From contig JAAZVZ010000011.1 of the NCBI GenBank assembly GCA_018623155.1, positions 1 through 64,000 of the forward strand: a stretch of DNA of 64,000 nt, given 5' to 3'. Below, one piece after another: positions 47,033 to 56,216 of the stretch. The notes beneath the pieces are model-generated. The model was not told the origin of the DNA. It searched no databases and saw only the letters and a program-made list of their open reading frames with translations. The DNA is from Glaciecola sp. Lineage in GTDB: Bacteria; Pseudomonadota; Gammaproteobacteria; Enterobacterales; Alteromonadaceae. Positions within the stretch are counted from its first letter, which is position 1. The number at the start of each line of letters is the position of its first letter. Position numbers and translations under genes: made by a program.

Positions 47033-47048
47033 TTTACGTTAACGTCAA
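47033..47048. promoter_or_regulatory. LiuR-like operator between etfB and etfQO
   Basis: TTTACGTTAACGTCAA is a near-perfect 16-bp palindrome (one mismatched pair). It resembles, from memory, the operator of LiuR, the MerR-family regulator of branched-chain amino-acid and fatty-acid genes in Gammaproteobacteria, whose regulon often includes etf genes. It lies 53 bases before the etfQO start. LiuR itself is not in the window. Confidence 0.6.
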
Positions 47049-47100
47049 CCTGTATTACATTATGAATAATAGTTTGTGGTGTTCAACAAAGAGAGAAGTC

Positions 47101-48741
47101 ATGACTCGAGAAATCATGGAATTTGACGTCGTCATCATCGGTGCCGGACCGGCAGGATTAGCTTGTGCAATCAAGCTTCAACAACTTGCTCAAGCCTCGG
47201 ACAAAGAGCTTATGGTTTGTATCGTAGAAAAAGGCTCTGAAGTCGGTGCTCATATTCTGTCTGGCGCTGTATTAGAAACTAGAGCATTAGATGAATTGAT
47301 TCCCAATTGGCGAGAACAGGATGCGCCAATTAATACCCAAGTCACATCAGACGAAATTTACTTATTAAATAGTGCCGGAAAATCGACTCAGTTACCCAAT
47401 TTTTTAACACCCGGTACTATGCATAACCATGGCAATTACATTGTCTCAATGGGAAATGTCTGTCGCTGGTTAGCACAACAGGCTGAACAATTAGGCGTGG
47501 AAATTTTTCCAGGCTTTGCAGCGGCTGAAACAATCATCGAAGACGGAGAAGTTAAAGGGATAATTACCTCTGAGATGGGACGTTCACGAACTGGTGAAGA
47601 GAAATCAAATTTTGTTCCAGCTATAGAGCTTCGAGCTAAATACACGGTATTTGCAGAAGGATGTAGAGGACATTTAGGGAAGAAACTAATTTATGAATTT
47701 GGTTTAGATCACGATGTTAAACAGCCACAACATTACGCAATTGGCTTCAAAGAAGTGTGGGAGGTGCCAGCTGAACAGCACCATCCTGGCTTAGTTGTGC
47801 ATTCTGCTGGATGGCCATTAAACGAATCAAGTGGAGGTGGTTACCTCTATCATGGTGAGAATAATCAGGTCTATGTTGGACTGATAGTAGATTTAAATTA
47901 CACCAATCCCTATTTAAGTCCATTTGATGAGTTTCAAAAATTAAAAACCCATCCTGTTTATTCTAAGCATCTACAAAACGGACTGCGCGTTTCTTATGGC
48001 GCAAGAGCAATTGCGAAAGGTGGCTTTCACTCACTGCCAAAAATGACGATGCCGGGTGGCATTCTGGTTGGTTGTGAAGCTGGAACGCTTAACTTTAGTA
48101 AAATAAAAGGTAATCATACTGCAATGAAGTCTGGGATGCTAAGTGCTGAGGCAATTATGTTAGCGCTATCCGAAGAAAAAAACATTGCAAATATTCATAA
48201 TCAATTATTTAAAGATTCTTGGTTGTATGAGGAACTGTATCAATCTCGTAATTTTGGAAGTGCAATACACAAATTTGGTAATGTGATAGGCGGCGCTTTT
48301 AATACCTTTGAACAAAATATATTAAAAGGAAAATTACCATTTAATATTTATGACCTCATTCCAGATCATGAATCACTTAAACTCGCGAATAAATATAATG
48401 TAATTGATTACCCAAAACCCGATAATCAACTCACTTTTGATAAGCTAACTTCTGTTTATATTAGCAATACTAACCATGAAGAAGATCAGCCCTGTCATTT
48501 ACGATTAAGTGATCCAAACTTACCCATTTCATTTACTCTGGAACACTATGCAGAACCTGCACAAAGATATTGCCCTGCTGGCGTGTATGAAGTCATCAAA
48601 AATGAGTCCGGAAATAATGAATTTAAAATCAATAGTCAAAACTGTATTCATTGTAAAACATGCGACATTAAAGAGCCCAGTCAAAATATAACCTGGGTCA
48701 CACCTGAAGGCGGTGGAGGCCCAAATTATCCCAACATGTAA
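47101..48741 (+). CDS. Electron transfer flavoprotein-ubiquinone oxidoreductase
   Basis: This ~546-residue membrane-associated enzyme passes electrons from reduced ETF to ubiquinone. The FAD-binding start is VVIIGAGPAGLACAI near residue 10. The C-terminus has the 4Fe-4S cysteines in CPAGVYEV and CIHCKTCDIK, then WVTPEGGGGPNYPNM. An upstream in-frame ATG at 47062 exists, but 47101 has GAGAGAAG just before it and gives the family length; the longer form would start only 14 bases from the LiuR-like operator. Homologs are called etfD or fixC-like. Confidence 0.93.
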   Translation: MTREIMEFDVVIIGAGPAGLACAIKLQQLAQASDKELMVCIVEKGSEVGAHILSGAVLETRALDELIPNWREQDAPINTQVTSDEIYLLNSAGKSTQLPNFLTPGTMHNHGNYIVSMGNVCRWLAQQAEQLGVEIFPGFAAAETIIEDGEVKGIITSEMGRSRTGEEKSNFVPAIELRAKYTVFAEGCRGHLGKKLIYEFGLDHDVKQPQHYAIGFKEVWEVPAEQHHPGLVVHSAGWPLNESSGGGYLYHGENNQVYVGLIVDLNYTNPYLSPFDEFQKLKTHPVYSKHLQNGLRVSYGARAIAKGGFHSLPKMTMPGGILVGCEAGTLNFSKIKGNHTAMKSGMLSAEAIMLALSEEKNIANIHNQLFKDSWLYEELYQSRNFGSAIHKFGNVIGGAFNTFEQNILKGKLPFNIYDLIPDHESLKLANKYNVIDYPKPDNQLTFDKLTSVYISNTNHEEDQPCHLRLSDPNLPISFTLEHYAEPAQRYCPAGVYEVIKNESGNNEFKINSQNCIHCKTCDIKEPSQNITWVTPEGGGGPNYPNM

Positions 48742-48822
48742 AAATTATTGAAATCAAAATTTAAATTACTATAATTATATTCGTTAGAGTGTTATTTATA
48801 ATTAAACAAAAGGAAAGTTTAG

Positions 48823-49224
48823 ATGAACGATTTTATCAATATTTTGACTCACGGACGTCGCTTACAAGGTGCAACAAAATCACTGAGCATTGATGAGTTA
48901 TTAGATGTTCAAGAAAAATTAGAATCTGTAATTGACAAGCGTCGGGAACAACTTGCGGCCCAACAAGCTGAGTTGGAAGAGAAAAAAGCTAAAATTGCAG
49001 CCATTCGTCAGCAAATGCTTGATGCAGGTTTAGATATTACTGACTTTGATGCTGAACATAGCCTCAAGCCAAAGCAGTCTCGTCGAAAAGGGCAAAAACG
49101 CCCGATTCGTTACACTATTATCAAAGACGGTATAGAAACTAAATGGACTGGTATTGGTAGGATGCCAGTGGTTTTCCGTGAGGCATTAGAAGCAGGCGAT
49201 TCTTTAGAAAACTACGCTGTTTAG
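48823..49224 (+). CDS. H-NS-family nucleoid protein
   Basis: This 133-residue histone-like protein has an N-terminal coiled-coil dimerisation region (~20-65, rich in Glu, Lys, Gln and Ala), a basic linker KPKQSRRKGQKR (~85-96) and a C-terminal DNA-binding domain with the core motif KWTGIGRMP (~107-115). It silences AT-rich and foreign DNA. An AAAGGAAAG precedes the ATG. It stands alone between etfQO and an esterase. It is H-NS-like, not one of the shorter Hha partners. Confidence 0.9.
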   Translation: MNDFINILTHGRRLQGATKSLSIDELLDVQEKLESVIDKRREQLAAQQAELEEKKAKIAAIRQQMLDAGLDITDFDAEHSLKPKQSRRKGQKRPIRYTIIKDGIETKWTGIGRMPVVFREALEAGDSLENYAV

Positions 49225-49254
49225 TTTTTAGTAATATAACCATAATTCTCTTCT

Positions 49255-50034
49255 ATGCATTTATGTCATACTCAAACAATGGCCCATTCATCCTCTGATG
49301 AGTGGGTTATTCTTATACACGGGTTATTTGGTGATTCAGATAACCTAAAGAACCTTGCTAAAACGCTCAACTGTTTTGCCAACGTATTATTAGTCGATTT
49401 ACCTGATCATGGACAATCACCAGAGACTGAATCATTTGATTTTGTTGATTACGCAAAAATGATTACAAATACGATAATCAGAGCGAATATTCAAAACCCC
49501 CATATTGTTGGTCATTCACTAGGTGGAAAAATGGCTATGGTGATGGCATTGAATAACATGCTTACCATTCGTTCATTAGTCATTGCTGATATCGCACCTG
49601 TAGCCTATCCACCAAGACATGATGCGGTCTTTAATGCACTTAACCAAATTGAACTTGATAAGATCCAAAACCGGACTGAGGTCAAATCTATTTTTGATCA
49701 GGCATTGCAAGACGAAGGTACAAGACAATTTTTGCTCAAATCCCTCAAACAAAGAGATAGCAAATGGGACTGGGCGTTTAATTTAACCCTGTTAGAGCGA
49801 GATTATATAAAGTTAATTGATTGGCCATTTGATGATTTAAGCTCAAACGTACCTACGTTGTTTATTAAAGGCGGTGACTCAGAGTATATCCAATCCTCCA
49901 TGCAAAATGCCATCAGAGCAAGTTTCCCCAAAGCTAAAGCTCATATCATTGAAGGTGCCGGCCACTGGTTACATGCTCAAAAACCGTTAGTATTTAATCG
50001 AGTTGTTGCGAGATTCTTACAGTCTCAAACTTAA
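49255..50034 (+). CDS. Alpha/beta-hydrolase, YbfF-type esterase
   Basis: This 259-residue alpha/beta-hydrolase has the oxyanion segment LIHGLFGDSDNL near residue 20, the nucleophile elbow GHSLGGKMAM near 86, and the catalytic His in GAGHWLHAQKP near 240. These match E. coli YbfF, an esterase of uncertain physiological substrate (it acts on short acyl thioesters in vitro). The ATG at 49255 lacks a clear Shine-Dalgarno; a second ATG at 49279 is also possible. It precedes the DUF2788, flavodoxin and fur genes, the ybfF-fldA-fur neighbourhood seen in relatives. Confidence 0.88.
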   Translation: MHLCHTQTMAHSSSDEWVILIHGLFGDSDNLKNLAKTLNCFANVLLVDLPDHGQSPETESFDFVDYAKMITNTIIRANIQNPHIVGHSLGGKMAMVMALNNMLTIRSLVIADIAPVAYPPRHDAVFNALNQIELDKIQNRTEVKSIFDQALQDEGTRQFLLKSLKQRDSKWDWAFNLTLLERDYIKLIDWPFDDLSSNVPTLFIKGGDSEYIQSSMQNAIRASFPKAKAHIIEGAGHWLHAQKPLVFNRVVARFLQSQT

Positions 50035-50132
50035 TTTAGATTATGTTTTGCTTTATTAAGGCTAACATCTAGTGCGTATCGGTCTCGGCTTATGCTAAAA
50101 TACGCCTAATAAATTTTAACTTTTTATCACAG

Positions 50133-50354
50133 ATGTTAGCAGAGCATTTTGAATTAATCGAAAGTGTCATGATGAACTTGGGTTTATTGATCCTGTTTTT
50201 ATTAATGGGGTTTGCCGTTCATGATGTGCTCAAAAAGAACGACGTCCCACTCATAGGTCGCGCTGTTGCATACGGTGTTCTCGGCCTTGGAGCTTTAGGT
50301 TTTGTCGCTAAAGGGTTAATTCAAATATTCTGGGTATCCAGTGGTGTCAATTAA
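50133..50354 (+). CDS. DUF2788 small membrane protein
   Basis: This 73-residue protein has two hydrophobic segments (about residues 14-28 and 44-66) separated by a charged turn (HDVLKKNDVP). It matches the DUF2788 family of small membrane proteins found before fldA in Alteromonadales and Vibrio relatives. Function is unknown. It ends 20 bases before the flavodoxin start, so the two probably share a transcript. Confidence 0.8.
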   Translation: MLAEHFELIESVMMNLGLLILFLLMGFAVHDVLKKNDVPLIGRAVAYGVLGLGALGFVAKGLIQIFWVSSGVN

Positions 50355-50374
50355 GTCTTGGAGTAAAGTAAATA

Positions 50375-50899
50375 ATGGCAAGTGTCGGTTTATTTTTTGG
50401 TAGTGATACAGGCAACACCGAGCATGTTGCAAAGATGATTCAAAAAGAGCTCGGAAAAAATCTAATTGACGTGCATGACATCGCCAAAAGTACGAAAGAA
50501 GAGATTGCGGAATTTGACTTGCTCCTCTTCGGGATCCCAACTTGGTATTACGGTGAAGCACAATGTGACTGGGATGATTTTTTTCCTGAGCTAGAAGAAA
50601 TTGATTTTAACGATAAGTTAGTTGCTATTTTTGGCTGTGGTGATCAAGAAGACTATGCTGAATACTTCTTAGATGCCATGGGTATGGTCCGTGATATTGT
50701 TGAGGCGAAAGGTGCTATTCTGATCGGGCAATGGTCTACTGATGGATATGATTTTGAAGCATCAAAGGGTATGGCAGACGACGCTCACTTTGTTGGTCTA
50801 GGCATTGACGAAGACCGCCAGCCAGAGTTGACAGAAGAACGCGTCAAAAACTGGTGTGCTCAGATTCGTGAAGAGATGTGTTTATCTGAATTAGCTTAA
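50375..50899 (+). CDS. fldA: Flavodoxin, long-chain type
   Basis: This 174-residue FMN electron carrier donates electrons to radical-SAM and other anaerobic or biosynthetic enzymes. The phosphate-binding loop is GSDTGNTEHVAK near residues 9-20. The aromatic FMN contacts are W in PTWYYGE (~57) and Y in DQEDYAEYF (~94-101). The inserted loop typical of long-chain flavodoxins is present. It is followed by a terminator and then fur, as in E. coli (fldA-uof-fur). Confidence 0.95.
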   Translation: MASVGLFFGSDTGNTEHVAKMIQKELGKNLIDVHDIAKSTKEEIAEFDLLLFGIPTWYYGEAQCDWDDFFPELEEIDFNDKLVAIFGCGDQEDYAEYFLDAMGMVRDIVEAKGAILIGQWSTDGYDFEASKGMADDAHFVGLGIDEDRQPELTEERVKNWCAQIREEMCLSELA

Positions 50900-50920
50900 T
50901 CTCTAACCAATTTTTTAGTG

Positions 50921-50946
50921 AGGCACGGCATTAGCTGTGCCTTTTT
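50921..50946 (+). terminator. Intrinsic terminator after fldA
   Basis: A 9-bp stem with one G-U pair (50921-50929 with 50934-50942) and a 4-base loop, followed by TTTTATTTTT, lies 21 bases past the fldA stop and separates it from fur. Confidence 0.88.
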
Positions 50947-51013
50947 ATTTTTGAGGTGAAATTTGTGGTAAGTTTGCTTATACTCTTTCAAAAGAATATT
51001 TGGGGTTGCCAAC

Positions 51014-51439
51014 ATGGATCAAAATAAAGAATTAAAAAAAGCTGGTTTAAAAGTCACCCTCCCACGTCTGAAAATCCTTGAAATTTTGCAACAGCCCAAC
51101 AATCAGCATATCAGTGCTGAAGATGTATACAAAATTCTTCTGGAGCAAGAAGAAGATATTGGCTTAGCAACGGTTTATCGAGTTCTCAATCAATTCGATG
51201 ATGCGGGTATCTTGATCCGCCACCATTTTGAAGGTGGAAAGTCCGTATTTGAGATCAGCCAAAAAGAACACCACGACCATTTAGTCTGTTTAACTTGCGG
51301 TAAGGTCGTTGAATTTGAAGATCCTATCATTGAACAACGACAAATCGAAGTAGCAAAAGAAAACGATATGTCTTTAACACACCACTCGTTGTATCTTTAC
51401 GGTGAATGCAACAAAGACAACTGCGAAAATAATAGTTAA
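51014..51439 (+). CDS. fur: Ferric uptake regulator Fur
   Basis: This 141-residue iron-responsive repressor has an N-terminal winged helix (LKVTLPRLKIL, DIGLATVYRVLNQF near 53-66), the regulatory-metal region EHHDHLVCLTCGKVVEF near 88-104, and a C-terminal Cys pair region. It uses Fe2+ as corepressor to control iron-uptake genes. It begins MDQNKELKKAGLKVT, normal. It converges with pxpC; the two stop codons overlap in a shared TTAA. Confidence 0.96.
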   Translation: MDQNKELKKAGLKVTLPRLKILEILQQPNNQHISAEDVYKILLEQEEDIGLATVYRVLNQFDDAGILIRHHFEGGKSVFEISQKEHHDHLVCLTCGKVVEFEDPIIEQRQIEVAKENDMSLTHHSLYLYGECNKDNCENNS

Positions 51440-52359
51440 GTTCCCGACTCTAACATAGCTTTGTCCTGTATCAACTGCGTTTGCCAATTGGCCAGCGCAC
51501 CTTCAGGTGCAATCCAATCAAACTCAATAGACCCTGACATTTGAACCAGCTGTGCAATTCCCAACTGGGATAAACAGCCAATGATAGGATAGCCTCCAGT
51601 CGTTTGCTTATCAGCAAGCAACACAATCGGCATACCATCTTGCGGTATCTGTATTGCACCTAGCGCAATCGGTTGTGACTCGTTAATAATCGGCGCAGAA
51701 AGAGGCGTATCACTGAATAACCGATATCCCATTCTGTCAGCATGACTAGAAATTGTGTAAGGTATTGAAATAAATTTCATCCTATTGACGACATCAAACT
51801 GTGCGTATTGGTACGCTGGAATTACTGTTAATTTGGGCTCGATAGATGTTTGCCAAAATGGCGTGAAATTCGTTTTGCTATGAGGCAAAACAGTCGGTTC
51901 TACCATTGCACAAGAATACGGTGCTCGCAACATCCTTCCATCTTGATATTCACCGCCAAACTCTTCTCTACCAACAGAGCAGACACTGCCTAATATCTTG
52001 GGCAATGAAAATTGAGTCGTAAATCCCAGATAAATGATTTTGCCCTGATTTGGGATCCCAATTGTGACGGTTTGATTGGGTAATATAGGGATTATTTCGT
52101 AGCTTGAGAAGGATTTATGTGCAACTTTTACATCAACCTTTGCCCCAGTAACACAAAGGCTTACAGGTTTGCTCGCTGTGAATCTAAGGCCACCTCGACT
52201 TTCAAGCTGAACCTGTGCGTAGGCACCGATAAGATATTCATTATGTCGGAAGCTTAGCTCATCTATTGGACCTGACAGGGTGACAGCCATATGGCCAACC
52301 ATATGACGATGGCGATCGACCCAAAGTGATGGTGTGTTAATCATTGAAAAATCAAGCAT
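51436..52359 (-). CDS. pxpC: 5-oxoprolinase subunit C (PxpC)
   Basis: This ~307-residue protein is the biotin-dependent-carboxyltransferase/AHS2-like subunit of the ATP-dependent 5-oxoprolinase, which recycles pyroglutamate to glutamate. It has PFWQTS, SHADRMGYRLF and ADKQTTGGYPIIGCL, typical of the AHS2 family. The start ATG at 52357-52359 overlaps the pxpB stop by eight bases, typical of the coupled pxpB-pxpC pair. Upstream in-frame codons are less likely. Confidence 0.9.
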   Translation of the reverse strand: MLDFSMINTPSLWVDRHRHMVGHMAVTLSGPIDELSFRHNEYLIGAYAQVQLESRGGLRFTASKPVSLCVTGAKVDVKVAHKSFSSYEIIPILPNQTVTIGIPNQGKIIYLGFTTQFSLPKILGSVCSVGREEFGGEYQDGRMLRAPYSCAMVEPTVLPHSKTNFTPFWQTSIEPKLTVIPAYQYAQFDVVNRMKFISIPYTISSHADRMGYRLFSDTPLSAPIINESQPIALGAIQIPQDGMPIVLLADKQTTGGYPIIGCLSQLGIAQLVQMSGSIEFDWIAPEGALANWQTQLIQDKAMLESGT

Positions 52360-52993
52360 GGCAACCCACAAAATCAAAGCGAACTTTGTCCCCTAATTGC
52401 AACAAGCTTGGTGGATGTGATGCAAGATCAAATAACATTTGTTCACAGTGCCCAAGCAAATACCAACCTCCTGGAGATTCTTTAGGATAAATCGCAGCAT
52501 ATTCGCTTGCAATGGCAAAACTTCCAGCGGGTATGGCCGTTCGTGGCGTTGCTTTTCTCGGTAATTGCAGTGATTGAGGTATACCCGATAAATAAGAAAA
52601 ACCTGGCGCAAAGCCATTTGCACTCACCACAAATTCTATGCTGCTCAATGTTTGATAAAGCGCTTTCGCATTCATTGAAACACGACTAAGCACTTCATCC
52701 AAATCTAATGCAAGTGCTGTGTCAATCGTAAGACGATGATGATTTATTTGGTATGAATCGCTGGTCTCAAAATTAAGAGTTAGTGCTACAAAACGGCGTA
52801 TTTGCCACGGATCAAACTCTTCATGAGCCACCAACATGACACTGTTGGCAACCATAACACAATCACGAAGCCAAAATGGAGGACGAGATGTTAATCCCCT
52901 TACCCATGATGTAATAGGATGTGACGATTTAAGTGGTGTACAAAGCCATGATTGCTCATTCAAACGCGTAATGGATAAATCCGTTATTTGCAT
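52352..52993 (-). CDS. pxpB: 5-oxoprolinase subunit B (PxpB, KipI-like)
   Basis: This 213-residue AHS1/KipI-family subunit has the signature NGFAPGFSYLSGIP near 123-136, the RKATPRTAIPAGSFAIA stretch and PKESPGGWYLLG. It acts with PxpA and PxpC to hydrolyse 5-oxoproline. Its start overlaps the pxpA end by ten bases. The three-gene set in the order A-B-C is complete. Confidence 0.92.
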   Translation of the reverse strand: MQITDLSITRLNEQSWLCTPLKSSHPITSWVRGLTSRPPFWLRDCVMVANSVMLVAHEEFDPWQIRRFVALTLNFETSDSYQINHHRLTIDTALALDLDEVLSRVSMNAKALYQTLSSIEFVVSANGFAPGFSYLSGIPQSLQLPRKATPRTAIPAGSFAIASEYAAIYPKESPGGWYLLGHCEQMLFDLASHPPSLLQLGDKVRFDFVGCHA

Positions 52994-53709
52994 TTTCGAT
53001 GAACCGCTTTAATCAACTCAAGCGCGTTTGGCGTGTCCGAATGCACACATAAGGTATCGGCATGGAGCAAAATTTCGGTGCCTTCAAGAGTAGTAATTGA
53101 TGAGCCTACTGCAATTTTCTGGGCTTGAGTTTCTGCTTCAGGTAAAGTTAAAACTGCATTTGGTTGTGCACGGCCTACCAGTTCTCCTGTGTGATGGTAT
53201 GCACGATCGGCAAAGGCTTCAAATTGTAAACTCAGACCTATCTGTTCTGCATCAGCCACCATTTCACTTGACTGAATATATGCAGGAACCATACAGAATA
53301 AATCCTGTTCAAAGTCTTTTATCACTTTAAATATTGTTTTGCGAATCTCAGTATCGCTGACCATATCGTGATACAAGGCACCATGAGGCTTAACATAACT
53401 CAAGGCACAGTTGTACCGCTGACACAGACCGTAAAGCAAAGCTATTTGATAGGTCAGGCAATCCGCCAACTCTTTCGCTGACATTCGCATATGACGACGG
53501 CCAAACCCTTGACGATCAGGGTAACTAGGGTGAGCACCAATCATCACATTGTGTTGTTTGGCTAACTCAATTGTGCGAATGGTTTCTACGGGATCGCCTG
53601 CGTGCATCCCACATGCGATATTGGCTTGATGAATAAATGGCATAATAGCTTCCGTGTCACAAAGCTGATACCGACCAAAGCCTTCTCCTAAATCACAATT
53701 TATCTTCAC
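52984..53709 (-). CDS. pxpA: 5-oxoprolinase subunit A (PxpA, LamB/YcsF family)
   Basis: This 241-residue metal-dependent-fold protein has the LamB/YcsF signature INCDLGEGFGRY at the N-terminus, NIACGMHAGDP near 32, GAHPSYPDRQGFGRR near 59 and the catalytic region VKPHGALYHDM near 118. It is the first gene of the pxpABC operon that degrades the cell's spontaneously formed pyroglutamate. It diverges from the CvfB-like gene with 70 bases between. Confidence 0.93.
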   Translation of the reverse strand: MKINCDLGEGFGRYQLCDTEAIMPFIHQANIACGMHAGDPVETIRTIELAKQHNVMIGAHPSYPDRQGFGRRHMRMSAKELADCLTYQIALLYGLCQRYNCALSYVKPHGALYHDMVSDTEIRKTIFKVIKDFEQDLFCMVPAYIQSSEMVADAEQIGLSLQFEAFADRAYHHTGELVGRAQPNAVLTLPEAETQAQKIAVGSSITTLEGTEILLHADTLCVHSDTPNALELIKAVHRKCK

Positions 53710-53779
53710 GAGATTCCCATTAATGAATATTTTCAGGTAATATAAACGATTATATTACCCTAAACCATAAGCAGAATGT

Positions 53780-54433
53780 ATGAACCATCCATTTACCTCT
53801 CTTATCGGAACGATCGTTCGTCGACCAGTTAAACATATCACAGAGTTTGGGGTATTTTTAGCAATGAATGAAGAAGATGATTTGCTTATTCCTGAACGAC
53901 ATTTACAGCAACCAGTAAACGTCGGTGACATGCTATTTGTTTACGTCTTTCATGAAGAGAATACGGATCGTATTTTGGGGAGCACTAAGTTATCTCATTA
54001 TTTCCCTGAACAAGATACGGCTGGTCAGTTTACAGCAAAGCAAAGTGTTTCTTTGCAAGTGTTTGCAGTATCGGATCTGGGTTACAAAGTCATAGTTGAT
54101 GGAACGCACCTAGGGTTGTTATTCAAGTCCGATGTTCTTGGTACCAAACGCATCGGAGACGAGTGTCAGGGCTTTATTAAACAGATCAGAGAGGATGGAA
54201 AAATCGATGTCTGTTTGCAGATCCACACACCTAATGCGCGAAAGTCCCTAGAATCAAAAATCTTAGATGCGCTCAATGCGCATAATGGATTACTGACCAT
54301 CACGGACAAAAGCAGCCCTGAAGAAATACAACACGCTTTTAATGTCAGTAAAGGTAGCTATAAAAAAGCCATTGGTGCCCTGTACAAACAAAAGAAAATA
54401 TTACTCAATCCCGAATTTATCAAGCTAATCTAG
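53780..54433 (+). CDS. Short CvfB/YitL-like S1 RNA-binding protein
   Basis: This 217-residue protein has two S1/OB-type domains (about 8-70, with FGVFLAMNEEDDLLIPERHL, and 80-145, with SDLGYKVIVDGTHLGLLF) and a C-terminal winged-helix end (ITDKSSPEEIQHAFNVSKG, then KAIGALYKQKKI). Full-length CvfB/YitL proteins are about 280-300 residues with another S1 domain at the N-terminus; that domain is absent here, with no trace in the 70 bases upstream. It probably binds RNA. It may be a natural short form. Confidence 0.82.
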   Translation: MNHPFTSLIGTIVRRPVKHITEFGVFLAMNEEDDLLIPERHLQQPVNVGDMLFVYVFHEENTDRILGSTKLSHYFPEQDTAGQFTAKQSVSLQVFAVSDLGYKVIVDGTHLGLLFKSDVLGTKRIGDECQGFIKQIREDGKIDVCLQIHTPNARKSLESKILDALNAHNGLLTITDKSSPEEIQHAFNVSKGSYKKAIGALYKQKKILLNPEFIKLI

Positions 54434-54506
54434 GTACTCAGATGCCCGTAACGGTCTAATTGTGGGCTCGTTTATCATCATAAAAGAATAAAATTGAGGC
54501 AAAAAA

Positions 54507-54535
54507 AAATGCACTGAATAAATTTCAGTGCATTT
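54507..54535 (-). terminator. Intrinsic terminator after fumarase gene
   Basis: A perfect 12-bp stem (54507-54518 with 54524-54535) and 5-base loop, followed on the minus strand by nine T residues, lies 18 bases past the fumarase stop. It may also end the CvfB-like transcript from the other side. Confidence 0.9.
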
Positions 54536-54552
54536 CTATTGATTAATGCTAA

Positions 54553-56067
54553 TTAGTTTTTTTCAGCGATTTTGACTTTCCAAATATCCGGACCAATTGC
54601 ATGTGCATTTTGCCCTTCTGAGTCAACGGCAACGGTCACTGGCATATCTTCTACTTCAAACTCGTAGATCGCTTCCATACCTAAGTCTTCAAACGCAACC
54701 ACACGAGCTTTTTTGATTGCTTTTGATACCAGATATGCAGCTCCGCCAACTGCCATTAAGTAGGCTGATTTATGTTTGGCAATACTCTCAACAGTAGCTG
54801 GACCACGTTCAGCTTTACCAATCATACCGAGCAAACCTGTCTGCTCTAACATCATGTCAGTAAACTTGTCCATCCGAGTAGCCGTTGTAGGACCCGCTGG
54901 GCCAACTACCTCGTTACCAACGGCATCAACTGGGCCAACGTAGTAAATGAATTTATTCGTTAAATCCACACCCTCAGGTAAGCCTTCACCATTATCGAAC
55001 ATGGTTTGAATACGCTTATGGGCAGCATCACGTCCTGTCAGCATCTTACCATTCAGTAACAAAGTTTCTCCCACTTTCCACTCTTGAATCGCTTCTGGAG
55101 TTAACTCATCTAAGTTTACACGGCGAGTATTCTCTCCTACTTCCCATGTTACTTCTGGCCAGTCTTCTAATTTTGGCGTTTGTAATTCAGCAGGACCAGA
55201 GCCGTCTAGATGAAAATGTGCATGACGGGTAGCAGCACAGTTTGGAATCATCACAACAGGTTTAGAAGCAGCATGTGTAGGTACCGATTTGACTTTGATA
55301 TCCACAACCGTCGTTAACCCACCTAGCCCTTGAGCACCAATTCCTAATGCATTCACACGATTAAAGATCTCAACTCGTAGTTTCTCTTCAGTCGTTTCTG
55401 GACCTCGTGCAATTAACTCTTGGATATCAACTGGATCCATTAAGCTTTCTTTTGCAAGTACTGCAGCTTTCTCAGCCGTCCCGCCGATACCAAGACCTAA
55501 CATACCTGGAGGACACCAGCCAGCTCCCATTGTAGGAACCGTTTTAGCCACCCACTCTGCAATATCATCAGAAGGATTTAACATCACCATCTTAGATTTG
55601 TTTTCTGAACCGCCACCTTTAGCCGCAATCATGACTTCAACTTGATTACCTGGCACCATATCGATGTGAACCACAGCCGGCGAATTGTCTTTGGTATTAA
55701 TTCGTTTTCCAGCCGGATCGGCCACAATTGATGCACGCAACGGGTTGTCTTGATTGTTATATGCTTGACGAGTACCTTCATCGACCATTTGTTGAACAGT
55801 CAAATCGTGCTTGTCCCATTGAACTTCCATACCAATTTTGACAAAACACGTGACAATCCCCGTATCTTGACAAATAGGACGTTTGCCTTCAGCAGACATG
55901 CGAGAGTTGATTAATATTTGAGCCATTGCATCTTTAGCGGCTTGGCTTTCTTCACGGTTGTAAGCCTCTTCAACGGCTTTGATATAGTCAAGTGGGTGGT
56001 AATAAGAGATAAACTGCAACGCATCTGCGATGCTTTCAATAAAATCTGCTTGGCGAATAACCGTCAT
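54553..56067 (-). CDS. Class I fumarate hydratase (4Fe-4S)
   Basis: This 504-residue iron-sulfur fumarase is of the FumA/FumB type, interconverting fumarate and malate in the TCA cycle. The N-terminal alpha domain has the cluster cysteine in ICQDTGIV near 65, further cysteines in GWCPPGMLGLGIGG near 184 and in IPNCAATRH near 276, and the C-terminal beta domain carries VGPAGPTTATRMDKF. It is oxygen-sensitive by family. It is divergent from pabB; the intergenic region has a TATAAT at 56109-56114 without a good -35. Confidence 0.94.
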   Translation of the reverse strand: MTVIRQADFIESIADALQFISYYHPLDYIKAVEEAYNREESQAAKDAMAQILINSRMSAEGKRPICQDTGIVTCFVKIGMEVQWDKHDLTVQQMVDEGTRQAYNNQDNPLRASIVADPAGKRINTKDNSPAVVHIDMVPGNQVEVMIAAKGGGSENKSKMVMLNPSDDIAEWVAKTVPTMGAGWCPPGMLGLGIGGTAEKAAVLAKESLMDPVDIQELIARGPETTEEKLRVEIFNRVNALGIGAQGLGGLTTVVDIKVKSVPTHAASKPVVMIPNCAATRHAHFHLDGSGPAELQTPKLEDWPEVTWEVGENTRRVNLDELTPEAIQEWKVGETLLLNGKMLTGRDAAHKRIQTMFDNGEGLPEGVDLTNKFIYYVGPVDAVGNEVVGPAGPTTATRMDKFTDMMLEQTGLLGMIGKAERGPATVESIAKHKSAYLMAVGGAAYLVSKAIKKARVVAFEDLGMEAIYEFEVEDMPVTVAVDSEGQNAHAIGPDIWKVKIAEKN

Positions 56068-56216
56068 TGTAACCTCAATGTTAAGATTTAAATTGGAATG
56101 TATTGCGTTATAATACTATTTTGTTAATACAGTTACCAAGCCAAATGGCTACAACTTTGGCCTAGGCTCTATCCTAAGCAACCAATAACAAATTTGAGAA
56201 CAATTAAAAGAGTGAT

